Below are positions 52,972 to 62,679 of a stretch of 64,000 nucleotides of DNA, piece after piece. Source of the stretch: Buchnera aphidicola (Eriosoma lanigerum). Its GTDB lineage: Bacteria; Pseudomonadota; Gammaproteobacteria; Enterobacterales; Enterobacteriaceae. Both the position numbers and the translations under genes were made by a program. Each line of letters starts with the position of its first letter. Positions within the stretch are counted from its first letter, which is position 1. The notes beneath the pieces are model-generated. The model was not told the origin of the DNA and ran no database searches. It saw only the letters and a program-made list of their open reading frames with translations. Location: the NCBI RefSeq assembly GCF_964059125.1, contig NZ_OZ060395.1, positions 562,869-626,868 of the forward strand. Reading direction: 5' to 3'.

Positions 52972-54444
52972 TTACGAAATAGAAATTGTTTTCATATTTT
53001 TCATTTTAGTTCTTAATTTTTTACCTACAATTTCAATAGGATGTTGTTCAATTTCTTGGTTTATTTTATATAGATCAAGATTATTAACATGCTGATCTAA
53101 AATCATATGACCCATGTCACCATATTGTAATGTTTTTGTAAATTCTTTTAATAAAGGAACAGCTTGCTTTGAAAAAAGATAATTTCCATATTCTGCTGTA
53201 TCAGAAATTACTAAGTTCATTTCATATAACCGTTTTCTTGCAATAGTATTAGCAATTAAAGGAAGCTCATGTAAAGATTCATAATAAGCTGATTCTGCAA
53301 CTATACCAGCATTAATCATAGTTTCAAATGATAATTCTACTCCTGATTTAATTATTGCTATCATGAAATTTGTACAATCAAAATAATTTTGTTCGGTAAT
53401 AGTACCATTAAAAATAGGAGCATTTTCAAAATTTGATTTTTTTGTTTGATTTCTCCACTGTAATAAATCTATATCATTGTTTTTCCAGTCATTCATCATT
53501 GTAGTAGAAAAATGTCCTGAAATAATATCATCCATATGTTTATGAAATAATGGTTTTAAAATTATTTTTAATTGATTAGATAAATAACATACTCTCATTT
53601 TGGAATTATTAGAAATACGATCTAACATTAATGTAATACCTCCATGTTTTAATGATTCAGTTAATACTTCCCATCCATATTGTATTAATTTACAAGAATA
53701 TGCAGGATCATGTCCTTGTTCTATAAGATATTCATAACAAACTAAACTACCTGTTTGCAACATTCCGCATAATATTGTTTGTTCTCCCATTAAATCTGAT
53801 TTTACTTCTGCAATAAAAGAAGATTCTAACACTCCAGCATGATGACTACCTAATGATACTGCCCATGCTTTAGCTATTTCTAATCCATTTTTTTGATAAT
53901 CGTTAGCATTATGTACTGCTATTAACGTTGGTACTCCAAAATTTCTTTTATATTCTTCTCTTACTTCAGAACCAGGAGATTTAGGGGCTACCATAATTAC
54001 TGTAATATCTTTTCTAATTATTTCTCCCATTTCAACTATATTAAATCCATGAGAATAACCTAAAATTGCATTATATTTCATTAATGGTATTAAAGTTTTA
54101 ATTACAGAAGAATGTTGTTTATCAGGTGTTAAATTAATAACTAGATCAGCATGAGGAATAAGATTTTCATAAGTATCTACACAAAAACCATTAGTTACAG
54201 CATTAACCCAAGATAATCGTTTATTCACAATAGAATCTTTTCTTAAAGCAAAAGAAATATTTAAACCAGAATCACGCATATTTAAACCCTGATTCAAACC
54301 TTGAGCACCACATCCAACTATTACTATTTTTTTATTTTTTAAAATAGCACATTGATTAATAAATTCTTTTCGTTTCATTAATCTACATTTTTGTAATTCA
54401 ATTAATTGTTTTCTAAAATTTAAATTATTAAAATAATTATTCAT
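52972..54444 (-). CDS. ilvC: Ketol-acid reductoisomerase (class II)
   Basis: NADPH-dependent second step of isoleucine and valine synthesis. I place the start at ATG 54444 ([21 protein letters not shown]), aligned with E. coli [21 protein letters not shown]; the open frame extends 49 hydrophobic codons upstream without homology. 490 residues (491). [31 protein letters not shown] and [14 protein letters not shown] in the N-domain and the long C-domain with two KARI repeats. 91 bp after ilvD; they likely share a transcript. Products feed the aphid. Confidence 0.98.
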   Translation of the reverse strand: MNNYFNNLNFRKQLIELQKCRLMKRKEFINQCAILKNKKIVIVGCGAQGLNQGLNMRDSGLNISFALRKDSIVNKRLSWVNAVTNGFCVDTYENLIPHADLVINLTPDKQHSSVIKTLIPLMKYNAILGYSHGFNIVEMGEIIRKDITVIMVAPKSPGSEVREEYKRNFGVPTLIAVHNANDYQKNGLEIAKAWAVSLGSHHAGVLESSFIAEVKSDLMGEQTILCGMLQTGSLVCYEYLIEQGHDPAYSCKLIQYGWEVLTESLKHGGITLMLDRISNNSKMRVCYLSNQLKIILKPLFHKHMDDIISGHFSTTMMNDWKNNDIDLLQWRNQTKKSNFENAPIFNGTITEQNYFDCTNFMIAIIKSGVELSFETMINAGIVAESAYYESLHELPLIANTIARKRLYEMNLVISDTAEYGNYLFSKQAVPLLKEFTKTLQYGDMGHMILDQHVNNLDLYKINQEIEQHPIEIVGKKLRTKMKNMKTISIS

Positions 54445-54535
54445 AGTTATCCCAAAAAAAATGAAAATATTGTAATATTGTATATAAATGATAATAATTA
54501 CTACTAAATTAATATTAACAACAATATAAAATAAT

Positions 54536-56383
54536 TTATTTATATATACTACGTATAGCTCCTTGATCTGCACTAGTGGCATGAAAAGCATATGCTTTTA
54601 ATGCATTAGAAATCAATCTTGGACGATTAATATTAGGAGTATATGCTAATTCATTTCTCGATTTTTCTATATTTTTACGTGATAACAATTCTTGATTAGT
54701 AATATTTAAATGAATAGTTCTATCAGGAATATTAATAATAATTTCATCTCCGTCTTTTACTAATGCAATAACACCTTGATTAGCAGCTTCAGGAGAAATA
54801 TGTCCTATAGATAAACCTGATGTTCCTCCCGAAAATCTTCCATCTGTAATTAACGCACAAGATTGATCTAATCCCATAGCTTTCAAGTAAGTAGTAGGAT
54901 ATAGCATTTCTTGCATACCTGGACCACCCTTAGGTCCTTCATATCTAATTACAACAACATCCCCAGATGTAATTTTTTTATTTAAAATAGCATGAACAGC
55001 TGTTTCTTGACTTTCGTATACTTTAGCTTTTCCTTTAAAATTATAATTTTTTTTATGTACTCCAGCTGTCTTTACAATACAACCATGTTTAGCAATATTT
55101 CCATATAAAACAGCTAAACCTCCTTCTTTACTATATGCAAACTGTAAAGAACGTATACATCCAAATTCACGATCAGTATCAAGACTATCCCATCTAAAAG
55201 ATTGCGAAAAAGGAATAATTGTACGTATTCCTAAAGGTCCTGCTTTAAACATTTTTATTATTTTTTGATCTTTAGTAGTTATAATATTATATTTGTTTAA
55301 TGTCTCTTTTAAAGTTAAAGATAAAATATTTTTAACTCTATTATTTAATAAATTAGCCTCATTTAATTCTCCTAATATTCTCATTACACCACCAGCACGA
55401 TGCATATCTTCCATGTGATATTTAGAAGTACTTGGCGCAATTTTACATATATGAGGTATTACCTTAGATAAACTATTAATATCAGACATATTGAAATTAA
55501 TATTTCCTTCTTTTGCAGCTGCTAATAAATGCAATACTGTATTTGTAGATCCACCCATTGCTATATCTAATTTCATAGCATTATAAAAAGCTTGTCTGCA
55601 AGCAATATTTCTAGGAAGTACATCATAATTATTGTTTTCATAATAAGATTTAGTAATTTTAACAATAATTTTTCCAGACTTTATAAATAATTTTTTACGA
55701 TCACTATGTGTAGCTAATAATGTACCATTTCCTGGTAATGCTAAACCTAATGCTTCAGTTAAGCAATTCATAGAATTAGCAGTAAATAAACCTGAGCAAG
55801 ATCCACATGTAGGACAAGCAGAATTTTCTATTTCTTTAGATTCTGAATGAGAGATATTAGGATTAGAACCTTGTGCAATTGCATCAATTAAATCAACTTT
55901 AATAATTTTATTTGTTTGATTTAATATTCTTCCTGCTTCCATAGGTCCACCTGAAACGAAAACAGAAGGAATATTGAGACGCAAAGCAGCCATTAACATT
56001 CCTGGAGTAATTTTATCACAATTAGAAATACAAACCATAGCATCTACACAATGTGCATTAATCATATATTCTATAGAATCTGCAATAAGTTCTCGAGATG
56101 GTAAAGAATATAACATTCCTTCATGACCCATAGCTATTCCATCATCTATAGCAATTGTATTAAATTCTTTAGATACTCCTCCTGATTCTATTATAGAACG
56201 TGCAACTATTAAACCTAATTCACGAAGATGAATATGGCCAGGTACAAATTCTGTAAAAGAATTAACTACTGCAATAATAGGTTTTTTAAAATCTAAATCT
56301 GTCATTCCTGTTGCTTTCCACAAAGCTCGAGCTCCTGACATATTTTTTCCGTGAGTTGTTGTAGTAGATCTATATTTTGGCAT
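54536..56383 (-). CDS. ilvD: Dihydroxy-acid dehydratase
   Basis: Fe-S enzyme dehydrating dihydroxy acids in isoleucine and valine synthesis. I place the start at ATG 56383 ([22 protein letters not shown]), aligned with E. coli; the frame is open to 56437, but that part falls inside the palindrome. 615 residues (616). Cluster ligands in [11 protein letters not shown] and [30 protein letters not shown] and DGRFSGG are conserved. The Shine-Dalgarno AAAGGT (56390-56395) touches the base of the 49-bp palindrome arm, so translation may depend on this structure. Confidence 0.98.
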   Translation of the reverse strand: MPKYRSTTTTHGKNMSGARALWKATGMTDLDFKKPIIAVVNSFTEFVPGHIHLRELGLIVARSIIESGGVSKEFNTIAIDDGIAMGHEGMLYSLPSRELIADSIEYMINAHCVDAMVCISNCDKITPGMLMAALRLNIPSVFVSGGPMEAGRILNQTNKIIKVDLIDAIAQGSNPNISHSESKEIENSACPTCGSCSGLFTANSMNCLTEALGLALPGNGTLLATHSDRKKLFIKSGKIIVKITKSYYENNNYDVLPRNIACRQAFYNAMKLDIAMGGSTNTVLHLLAAAKEGNINFNMSDINSLSKVIPHICKIAPSTSKYHMEDMHRAGGVMRILGELNEANLLNNRVKNILSLTLKETLNKYNIITTKDQKIIKMFKAGPLGIRTIIPFSQSFRWDSLDTDREFGCIRSLQFAYSKEGGLAVLYGNIAKHGCIVKTAGVHKKNYNFKGKAKVYESQETAVHAILNKKITSGDVVVIRYEGPKGGPGMQEMLYPTTYLKAMGLDQSCALITDGRFSGGTSGLSIGHISPEAANQGVIALVKDGDEIIINIPDRTIHLNITNQELLSRKNIEKSRNELAYTPNINRPRLISNALKAYAFHATSADQGAIRSIYK

Positions 56384-56393
56384 AAATAATACC

Positions 56394-56493
56394 TTTTTAA
56401 GTTTATTGTAGTTTAAATTACAATTAAGGTTTAGCATATCTAGTTAGATATGCTAAACCTTAATTGTAATTTAAACTACAATAAACTTAAAAA
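56394..56493. repeat. 100-bp palindrome: perfect 49-bp arms with a 2-nt centre
   Basis: Bases 56394-56442 and 56445-56493 are exact reverse complements, separated only by GT. It lies between the 3' end of tRNA-Trp (56504) and the ilvD start (56383), both on the minus strand. On either strand the 3' side of the stem ends in AAAAA, not T's, so it is not an intrinsic terminator. Its proximal base overlaps the ilvD ribosome-binding site. Confidence 0.97.
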
Positions 56494-56503
56494 TAAAATC
56501 AAT

Positions 56504-56580
56504 TGGCAAAGGAGGAGGGAATCGAACCCCCAACCCCCGGTTTTGGAGACCGATGCTCTACCTAATTGAGCTACACCTTT
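56504..56580 (-). tRNA. trpT: tRNA-Trp (CCA)
   Basis: Anticodon loop CTCCAAA (CCA), T-arm GGGGG/CCCTC with TTCGATT loop, discriminator G (Trp identity) and encoded CCA. Acceptor AAAGGTG faces CTCCTTT, leaving a T6-T67 mismatch. The body is similar to E. coli trpT. It lies upstream of ilvD in the same direction with only the palindrome between. Confidence 0.95.
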
Positions 56581-56968
56581 AGAATATAAATCAAATATAA
56601 TAATTTCATTTAAAAAAAATTAGAAAATAAATACAAATTTATAATTTATTATATTAACTACCAATATAACATAAAAAAATAATTATTAATATAATATAAA
56701 AACATAAAATTATACATATATTAAAACTAATTTTTTATATATATAAATATAATCTAATGAATAATTTATTAAAAATAATAATATATAGTATAATAAATTA
56801 TTATTCATTATTCAATTAATTCACTGGTATTATCTTTTTTCTATTGATACTAACATGAGTAATACAACAATTTATTTCTATTTTATAAACAAATTATTAT
56901 TGCTTATATGAAAAAAGATACTAAAAATATTAATAATAATTATTCAATTTAAATATTTGAGGTTTCAC
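56581..56968. other. Divergent spacer tRNA-Trp/iscS
   Basis: About 390 bases with no gene. It must hold promoters for tRNA-Trp (minus) and iscS (plus). TTGATA at about 56845 is a -35 candidate for isc, without a good -10 at 16-18 bases. No IscR gene is present upstream of iscS, and I could not identify an IscR site. Confidence 0.4.
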
Positions 56969-58183
56969 TTGGTAAAAAAACCAATTTATCTAGATTATGC
57001 TGCAACCACTCCTATGGAAATAACCATAGCAGAAAAAATGAATCAATACTTAACTTTGTCAGGAACATTTGGAAACTCTGCATCCCGTTCACATGTATTT
57101 GGATGGAAAGCTGAAGAAGCAGTAGATATAGCTCGTCATCAAATTGCAAATTTAATTCAAGCAGATCCAAGAGAAATTATATTCACATCAGGAGCTACAG
57201 AGGCTAATAACCTAGCAATAAAAGGATGTGTTGAATTTTATTTACATAAAGGAAATCATATTATTACTAGTACTACAGAACATAAATCAGTTTTAGATAC
57301 ATGTAGATACTTAGAAAGTAAAAATAATAAAGTCACATATATTAATCCAGAACAAAATGGAATTATTGACATTAACAAATTAGAATCCGCAATTTCAAAA
57401 AAAACAATATTAATATCTATTATGCATGTCAATAATGAGACTGGAGTAATACAACCAATAGAAAAAATAGCACAATTATGTGATAAATATGAAATAATTT
57501 TACATGTAGATATGACACAAAGTATAGGGAAAATTCCTATAAATTTAAAAAAAATTAATATTGGATTAATTTCATTTAGTGCCCATAAAATATATGGACC
57601 AAAGGGTATCGGAGTACTATATGTTAGAAAAAAACCAAGAATTCGAATTACTGCTCAAATCCATGGAGGAGGACACGAAAGAGGAATGCGTTCTGGTACA
57701 TTACCTGTACATCAAATAATAGGTATGGGAGAAGCTTGTAATTTAGTTAATAAAAATATAGAAATTGAACCTATTAGGTTAAATCACTTAAAAAATAGAT
57801 TATGGAATGGAATTAAAGATATTGAAGCAATACATCTTAACAGTAATATTCAATTTGGTTCTCCACATATTTTAAATGTAAGTTTTAACTATGTAGAAGG
57901 AGAATCATTAATTATGGGATTAAAAAATTTAGCAATTTCATCTGGATCAGCATGTACTTCAACTAGTTTAGAACCTTCATATGTTTTACGTGCTCTTGGA
58001 TTAAAAGATGAATTAGCACATAGTTCTATTAGATTTTCTATTGGTTTATTTACTACTGAAGAAGAAATAGATTATACTATTCAACAAATTCATTCGTCTA
58101 TTATTAGACTGAGAGAATTATCTCCTCTTTGGGAAATGTATCAATCTGGAATTAATTTAGAAACAATTAATTGGACAACTTAA
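56969..58183 (+). CDS. iscS: Cysteine desulfurase IscS
   Basis: PLP enzyme that takes sulphur from cysteine for Fe-S clusters and tRNA thiolation. I choose TTG 56969 as start: TTGAGG sits 6 bases upstream as Shine-Dalgarno and the product then has 404 residues, as E. coli. The in-frame TTG at 56957 would overlap that site. [12 protein letters not shown], the PLP-binding Lys in [12 protein letters not shown] near residue 206, and the persulphide Cys in [14 protein letters not shown] near residue 328 are intact. First gene of iscS-iscU-hscB-hscA-fdx; iscR and iscA are missing. Confidence 0.95.
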   Translation: MVKKPIYLDYAATTPMEITIAEKMNQYLTLSGTFGNSASRSHVFGWKAEEAVDIARHQIANLIQADPREIIFTSGATEANNLAIKGCVEFYLHKGNHIITSTTEHKSVLDTCRYLESKNNKVTYINPEQNGIIDINKLESAISKKTILISIMHVNNETGVIQPIEKIAQLCDKYEIILHVDMTQSIGKIPINLKKINIGLISFSAHKIYGPKGIGVLYVRKKPRIRITAQIHGGGHERGMRSGTLPVHQIIGMGEACNLVNKNIEIEPIRLNHLKNRLWNGIKDIEAIHLNSNIQFGSPHILNVSFNYVEGESLIMGLKNLAISSGSACTSTSLEPSYVLRALGLKDELAHSSIRFSIGLFTTEEEIDYTIQQIHSSIIRLRELSPLWEMYQSGINLETINWTT

Positions 58184-58219
58184 ATTAAAAATATACATAT
58201 TTAAATAAGGAATAATAAT

Positions 58220-58627
58220 ATGACATATAGCAAAAAAGTTATTGATCATTATGAAAATCCTCGCAACGTTGGATCTTTTTCTGAAAATGATATTAATATT
58301 GGAAGTGGATTAGTCGGAGCACCAGCTTGTGGGGACGTAATGAAATTACAAATAAAAGTAAATAATGAAGGAATTATTGAAGATGCTTGTTTTAAAACAT
58401 ATGGATGTGGTTCAGCAATAGCATCTAGTTCATTAATAACAGAATGGATAAAAGGAAAATCATTGCAAGAAGCTGAAAATATTAAAAATACAAATATTGC
58501 TAAAGAACTAGAACTTCCACCAGTTAAAATTCATTGTTCTATTCTAGCAGAAGATGCAATTAAAGCAGCTATATCAGATTATAAAAGTAAAAAATTAAAA
58601 AATCAGCAATTTGACTCAAAAATTTAA
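58220..58627 (+). CDS. iscU: Fe-S cluster scaffold IscU
   Basis: Scaffold on which 2Fe-2S clusters are built. 135 residues (128 in E. coli) with a short charged extension. Ligands Cys37 (GAPACGD), Cys63 (YGCGSA) and Cys106 (KIHC) and the conserved Asp39 are present. The HscA recognition motif LPPVK is at residues 99-103. AAGGAATAATAAT precedes the ATG. In E. coli iscA follows; here hscB does, after 52 bp. Confidence 0.98.
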   Translation: MTYSKKVIDHYENPRNVGSFSENDINIGSGLVGAPACGDVMKLQIKVNNEGIIEDACFKTYGCGSAIASSSLITEWIKGKSLQEAENIKNTNIAKELELPPVKIHCSILAEDAIKAAISDYKSKKLKNQQFDSKI

Positions 58628-58679
58628 TAATTATTAATATAATTTCTTATTCATGATTAATATTATACTTTAGGAATAT

Positions 58680-59201
58680 ATGAATTACTTTAATTTATTT
58701 GGTTTATCTGAAAAATTTCAAATCGACAATGAATTGCTTCTTAAAAATTTTTATTCCTTACAAAAAAAATTTCATCCAGATTTATTTATTTGTTCTTCAT
58801 TACAAAAGAAACAAGAAGCACTACAAAAATCTATTTTAATTAACAATGCATTTCATATTTTACAAGATCCTTATCTTCGTGCAGAATATCTTTTAAATTT
58901 AAATCATATTGATATTAATCATAATAAATTTAGTTTAAATAAAAATACGTTTTTAAAAAAATATCTACAATTATATGAAGAATTTTATTCTATTACAAAT
59001 AACAATGATTTTATACAACAATTAGAATATTTTAATAAAAATAAAATTATTAAAAAAATAGAAAAATATACCCAAAAAATAGAACATGAATTAAATAATC
59101 AAGAATGGAATAAAGCAACTTATACAATACAAAAAATACATTTTTTCTTAAAATTAAAAAAAAATGTAGAACAACAAATAGAAAAAAATAATATTCATTA
59201 A
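58680..59201 (+). CDS. hscB: Co-chaperone HscB
   Basis: J-domain protein that brings IscU to HscA and stimulates its ATPase. 173 residues (171). The J-domain HPD is at residues 32-34 (QKKFHPDLF), with ALQKSILINNAFHILQDPYLRAEYLL following; the C-terminal helical IscU-binding domain is very Asn/Lys-rich. AGGAATAT precedes the ATG. It ends 15 bp before hscA. Confidence 0.96.
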   Translation: MNYFNLFGLSEKFQIDNELLLKNFYSLQKKFHPDLFICSSLQKKQEALQKSILINNAFHILQDPYLRAEYLLNLNHIDINHNKFSLNKNTFLKKYLQLYEEFYSITNNNDFIQQLEYFNKNKIIKKIEKYTQKIEHELNNQEWNKATYTIQKIHFFLKLKKNVEQQIEKNNIH

Positions 59202-59216
59202 TTTGGAAAAATTTAT

Positions 59217-60743
59217 ATGTTGTTATTGAAAAATATGAATCAATCAGATGATGCAAAAAATTCTAAAAAACTATTTTCTATAGGAATTGATTTAGGTACC
59301 ACTTATTCTTTAGTAGCTACATGTTATAATAAAAAACTAAAAATTGTAACCGATCAATTTAAAAATAAGTTATTACCTTCAATTGTACATTATGGAATCA
59401 ATAAAATAACTGTAGGTTTTAATGCGAAACAATATATTAACCATGATAGTATAAATACTATTACTTCCATTAAAAGATTAATGGGATTATCTTTACAGAA
59501 AATTAAGCATTTATATCCTAATTTAAATTATATAATAGAAGAAGATAAAAATAAGAAAATTAGAATTAAAACAAGAAAAGGTAAATTTTCTCCTGCTGAA
59601 ATTTCTAGCTTAATATTAAAAAAGCTAATTGATCAAATACAAAAAAAATATAATAAAAACATTGATTATGCAGTAATTACAGTTCCCGCTTATTTTGACG
59701 ACATACAAAGAAAAGAAACAAAAAAAGCAATATTACTAACAGGATTAACTAATTTTCGTTTATTAAATGAACCAACTGCAGCAGCAATAGCATATGGATT
59801 TCATCATGAAAGAAAAGGAATTATAGCAATATATGATTTAGGAGGTGGAACTTTTGATTTTTCTTTATTAAAATTAAATCATGATATTTTTGAAGTATTA
59901 TCTACTAATGGTAATTCTAATTTAGGTGGTGATGATTTTGATCAAATTTTATTTAATTATATTATATCTAAATTAAAATTATCTCTTAATAATTGTACTA
60001 TTGCTGAAAAACAAAAAATATATACTTTAACACAAACAATTAAAAAAAATCTTTCTACAAGTACCATTGTTTATTTTACATTCAACAATTATTCAAATAG
60101 CATTACTAGAGAAGAATTTAATAAATTAATACAACCTTTAGTACAAAAAACATTAATTAGTTGTAATAATGCAATAAAAGATGCAAACATTAATATTACA
60201 GATATAAATAAAATAGTTTTAGTAGGTGGATCCACTTATATCCCTTTAATTCGTAAAACAGTGCAAAACTTTTTTCAACAACAACCATTAGTTACAATTA
60301 ATCCGGAAGAAACTGTAGTAGTAGGAGCTGCTATTCAAGCTAATAATTTAATTGAACAATCAACCATGAATCAAAAAAAAATTTTGCTTCTTGATGTTTT
60401 ACCTTTATCATTAGGAATAGAAGTAATAGGTAATACAGTAGAAAAAATAATTCAAAAAAATACTAAAATTCCTACTTCTAAAACAAAAGAATTTACTACA
60501 TATAAAGACGGACAGACAGCTATTAGTATTCATATTTTACAAGGAGAAGAAGAAATTACTGAAAATTGTCGTTCTTTAGAACGTTTTGTTCTAAAAGGAA
60601 TTACACCTAAACCAGCAGGAGTTAATAAAATTTCTGTTACATTTGAAATTAATGCAGACGGATTACTAAATGTTACTGCAATAGATCAATTTACTAAAAT
60701 AAAAAAAAATGTAACAATTAATGATATATGTAACATTACATAA
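59217..60743 (+). CDS. hscA: HscA chaperone lacking the C-terminal lid
   Basis: Hsp70-type chaperone dedicated to IscU. The nucleotide-binding domain (GIDLGTTYSLVA near residue 24, VITVPAYFDD, NEPTAAAIAYG, YDLGGGTFDFS, VGGSTYIPLIRK) and the beta part of the substrate domain (LPLSLGIEVIGNTVEKII, ITPKPAGVNKISVTFEINADGLL in part) are complete. The protein ends at residue 508, just after the beta-sandwich; E. coli HscA has 616 residues, so the alpha-helical lid of about 110 residues is absent. The stop is followed by only 60 bp before fdx, so no broken remainder exists. Confidence 0.95.
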   Translation: MLLLKNMNQSDDAKNSKKLFSIGIDLGTTYSLVATCYNKKLKIVTDQFKNKLLPSIVHYGINKITVGFNAKQYINHDSINTITSIKRLMGLSLQKIKHLYPNLNYIIEEDKNKKIRIKTRKGKFSPAEISSLILKKLIDQIQKKYNKNIDYAVITVPAYFDDIQRKETKKAILLTGLTNFRLLNEPTAAAIAYGFHHERKGIIAIYDLGGGTFDFSLLKLNHDIFEVLSTNGNSNLGGDDFDQILFNYIISKLKLSLNNCTIAEKQKIYTLTQTIKKNLSTSTIVYFTFNNYSNSITREEFNKLIQPLVQKTLISCNNAIKDANINITDINKIVLVGGSTYIPLIRKTVQNFFQQQPLVTINPEETVVVGAAIQANNLIEQSTMNQKKILLLDVLPLSLGIEVIGNTVEKIIQKNTKIPTSKTKEFTTYKDGQTAISIHILQGEEEITENCRSLERFVLKGITPKPAGVNKISVTFEINADGLLNVTAIDQFTKIKKNVTINDICNIT

Positions 60744-60803
60744 CTTTTAAGAAATTAATATAGTAATAATTTACTATGATCTAATTCATTGAGATATTTA
60801 ATT

Positions 60804-61139
60804 ATGCCTAAAATTACATTTTTATCTAATAATAAAACAATCTTAAACGATATAGTAATTAATGCAAAATCAGGAGAAACAATTTTAGATGTTGCATTAA
60901 AAAATAATATTAATATAGAACATGCATGTGAAAAATCTTGTGCTTGTAGTACATGTCATTGTATTGTTATAAAAGGATTTCATACCCTTTCTAATATGAC
61001 GGAAAAAGAAGAAGATTTATTAGATAAAGCATGGGGTTTAAATCAATATAGTCGTTTAGGTTGTCAAGCTAAAATAGGAGATCAAGAAGTGACGGTGGAA
61101 ATACCTTATTATACAGTAAATTATAATAAACCAATGTAA
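60804..61139 (+). CDS. fdx: 2Fe-2S ferredoxin
   Basis: Adrenodoxin-type ferredoxin that gives electrons for cluster assembly on IscU. I place the start at ATG 60804 (MPKITFLSNN), aligned with E. coli MPKIVILPH; 111 residues, as in E. coli. Ligand cysteines are in HACEKSCACSTCHC (Cys42, 48, 51) and LGCQAK near residue 87. Last gene of the isc group; iscX is absent. Its likely reductase is Fpr at 36.9 kb (inference). Confidence 0.97.
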   Translation: MPKITFLSNNKTILNDIVINAKSGETILDVALKNNINIEHACEKSCACSTCHCIVIKGFHTLSNMTEKEEDLLDKAWGLNQYSRLGCQAKIGDQEVTVEIPYYTVNYNKPM

Positions 61140-61197
61140 CTAATTCATAACTTACTGTATGTAATCACATTCAATACTAAAAAAATATTAATTTTAT

Positions 61198-62592
61198 TTA
61201 ATATTTTACATAAGGATTTTTATTTTCTTTAAAATATAATTTAATAGGTGTATTTATTAATCTAAGTTCATTTTGGAAATAGTTTTGTAAATAACATTTA
61301 TAAGAACTTAATAATTTATCTAATCGATTTCCGTGGATAATTATTACAGGTGGATTGCATCCCCCAGGATGTGCATACTTAAATTTTATTTTTTTTCCAT
61401 TAATCATAGGAGGTTCATGTTTTTGAACAGCTGTTTGCATAATATTTGTTAACTTAAAACTACTAATTTTCAAAATAGAAGAATTATAAGATTTACGAGC
61501 AAGTAAAAAAATTTGTTTTATATTAATTGAATACAATCCAGAAATAAAATAAATCGTGAAATTTTTTAGAAACTGTAATTTACAACATATTTCAGATTTA
61601 ATAATTTTTCTTTTTTTAATTGATATTAAATCCCATTTATTAATTAAAATAATAATTGATTTTCCTGATTTTATAATAGAATTTAATAAAGATAAATCTT
61701 GATTTGTAATCATATCTTGTACATCAATCACAAATAATACTACATTACTAATATTAATGGCAGATAACGTTTTTATCTTAGAAATGTTGTGAATATAATT
61801 ATTTTTATTTTTTTTTTTAGATATTCCAGCAGTATCAATCAAAATATATTTATTATAGTTTTTAATAACAGGAATAATAATACTGTCTCTAGTAGTTCCA
61901 GCTATCGCATTAGTTAAAACTCTTTGTTCCTTTAGTAAAGAATTAATTAACGTTGATTTACCAACATTTGGTTTACCAATAACAGTTAATCTTAAAAATA
62001 AATCTTGATTTTTTACAATGTGATTCTTATAAGATTTAATAAAAGCATATTGTTTAATATGAGAATTCTCCGTAATAAGAGTATCAACTAAATTCAAACG
62101 ACTTGATAAATATTGATTAATTAATGTAGTAATTCCTATATTATTTAAAGCAGATATACAATGTATATGCTGAAAACCTAAATTATGAAAATCTAATGAA
62201 CTAGTATATTGATTTAATCCATCAATCTTGTTAATTACTAATATAATTTTTTTCTGAAAAGTTCTAATTTTATTAGCTATATAATAATCTTCAGGTAACA
62301 CTCCTTCCCTCGCATTTACAACAAATATAATCATATTAGATTCATTAATAGCTCTAATAGTTTGTTCAATAATATCCTGATCTATTTTATCACTTTTATT
62401 TGATTGACATTTTAATCCTCCTGTATCAATTACAACTATTTCTTTTTTATTAATTGATATAGAACCATATATTCTATCTCTAGTAGTACCATTAAAATTT
62501 GCTGTTAAAGAATCTTTAGTTTGAGTTAATTTATTAAATAATGTAGATTTTCCTACGTTAGTTCTACCAACTATTGCTACAATTGGAATCAT
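61198..62592 (-). CDS. der: Ribosome biogenesis GTPase Der
   Basis: Double-GTPase needed for 50S subunit maturation. 464 residues (490 in E. coli). First G domain: GRTNVGKST at residues 9-17, DTGGL, NKIDG. Second: GKPNVGKST near residue 207, DTAGI, NKWDL. The C-terminal KH-like domain ends KYAHPGGCNPPVIIIHGN...TPIKLYFKENKNPY. The acidic linker of E. coli is shortened. It is 87 bp after yfgM; bamB, between them in E. coli, is missing. Confidence 0.97.
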   Translation of the reverse strand: MIPIVAIVGRTNVGKSTLFNKLTQTKDSLTANFNGTTRDRIYGSISINKKEIVVIDTGGLKCQSNKSDKIDQDIIEQTIRAINESNMIIFVVNAREGVLPEDYYIANKIRTFQKKIILVINKIDGLNQYTSSLDFHNLGFQHIHCISALNNIGITTLINQYLSSRLNLVDTLITENSHIKQYAFIKSYKNHIVKNQDLFLRLTVIGKPNVGKSTLINSLLKEQRVLTNAIAGTTRDSIIIPVIKNYNKYILIDTAGISKKKNKNNYIHNISKIKTLSAINISNVVLFVIDVQDMITNQDLSLLNSIIKSGKSIIILINKWDLISIKKRKIIKSEICCKLQFLKNFTIYFISGLYSINIKQIFLLARKSYNSSILKISSFKLTNIMQTAVQKHEPPMINGKKIKFKYAHPGGCNPPVIIIHGNRLDKLLSSYKCYLQNYFQNELRLINTPIKLYFKENKNPYVKY

Positions 62593-62679
62593 AAATATGT
62601 TTCCTTAGAAAATAAGAATCAATGTAACATATGAAACAATATAATATGTTTTTTAATATTATTAATAATAATATATTAA

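Noticed and set aside
54445-54591. 49-residue hydrophobic N-terminal extension of IlvC
   Set aside because: The E. coli alignment begins at ATG 54444, which has GGGA upstream; the extension has no homology and reaches back past the ilvD stop region.
56384-56437. 18-residue N-terminal extension of IlvD
   Set aside because: It is translated from one arm of the palindrome; [13 protein letters not shown] is the conserved N-terminus and has its own Shine-Dalgarno.
56394-56493. Palindrome as an intrinsic terminator for tRNA-Trp
   Set aside because: Neither strand has a T-run after the stem, and the stem touches the ilvD start signals instead.
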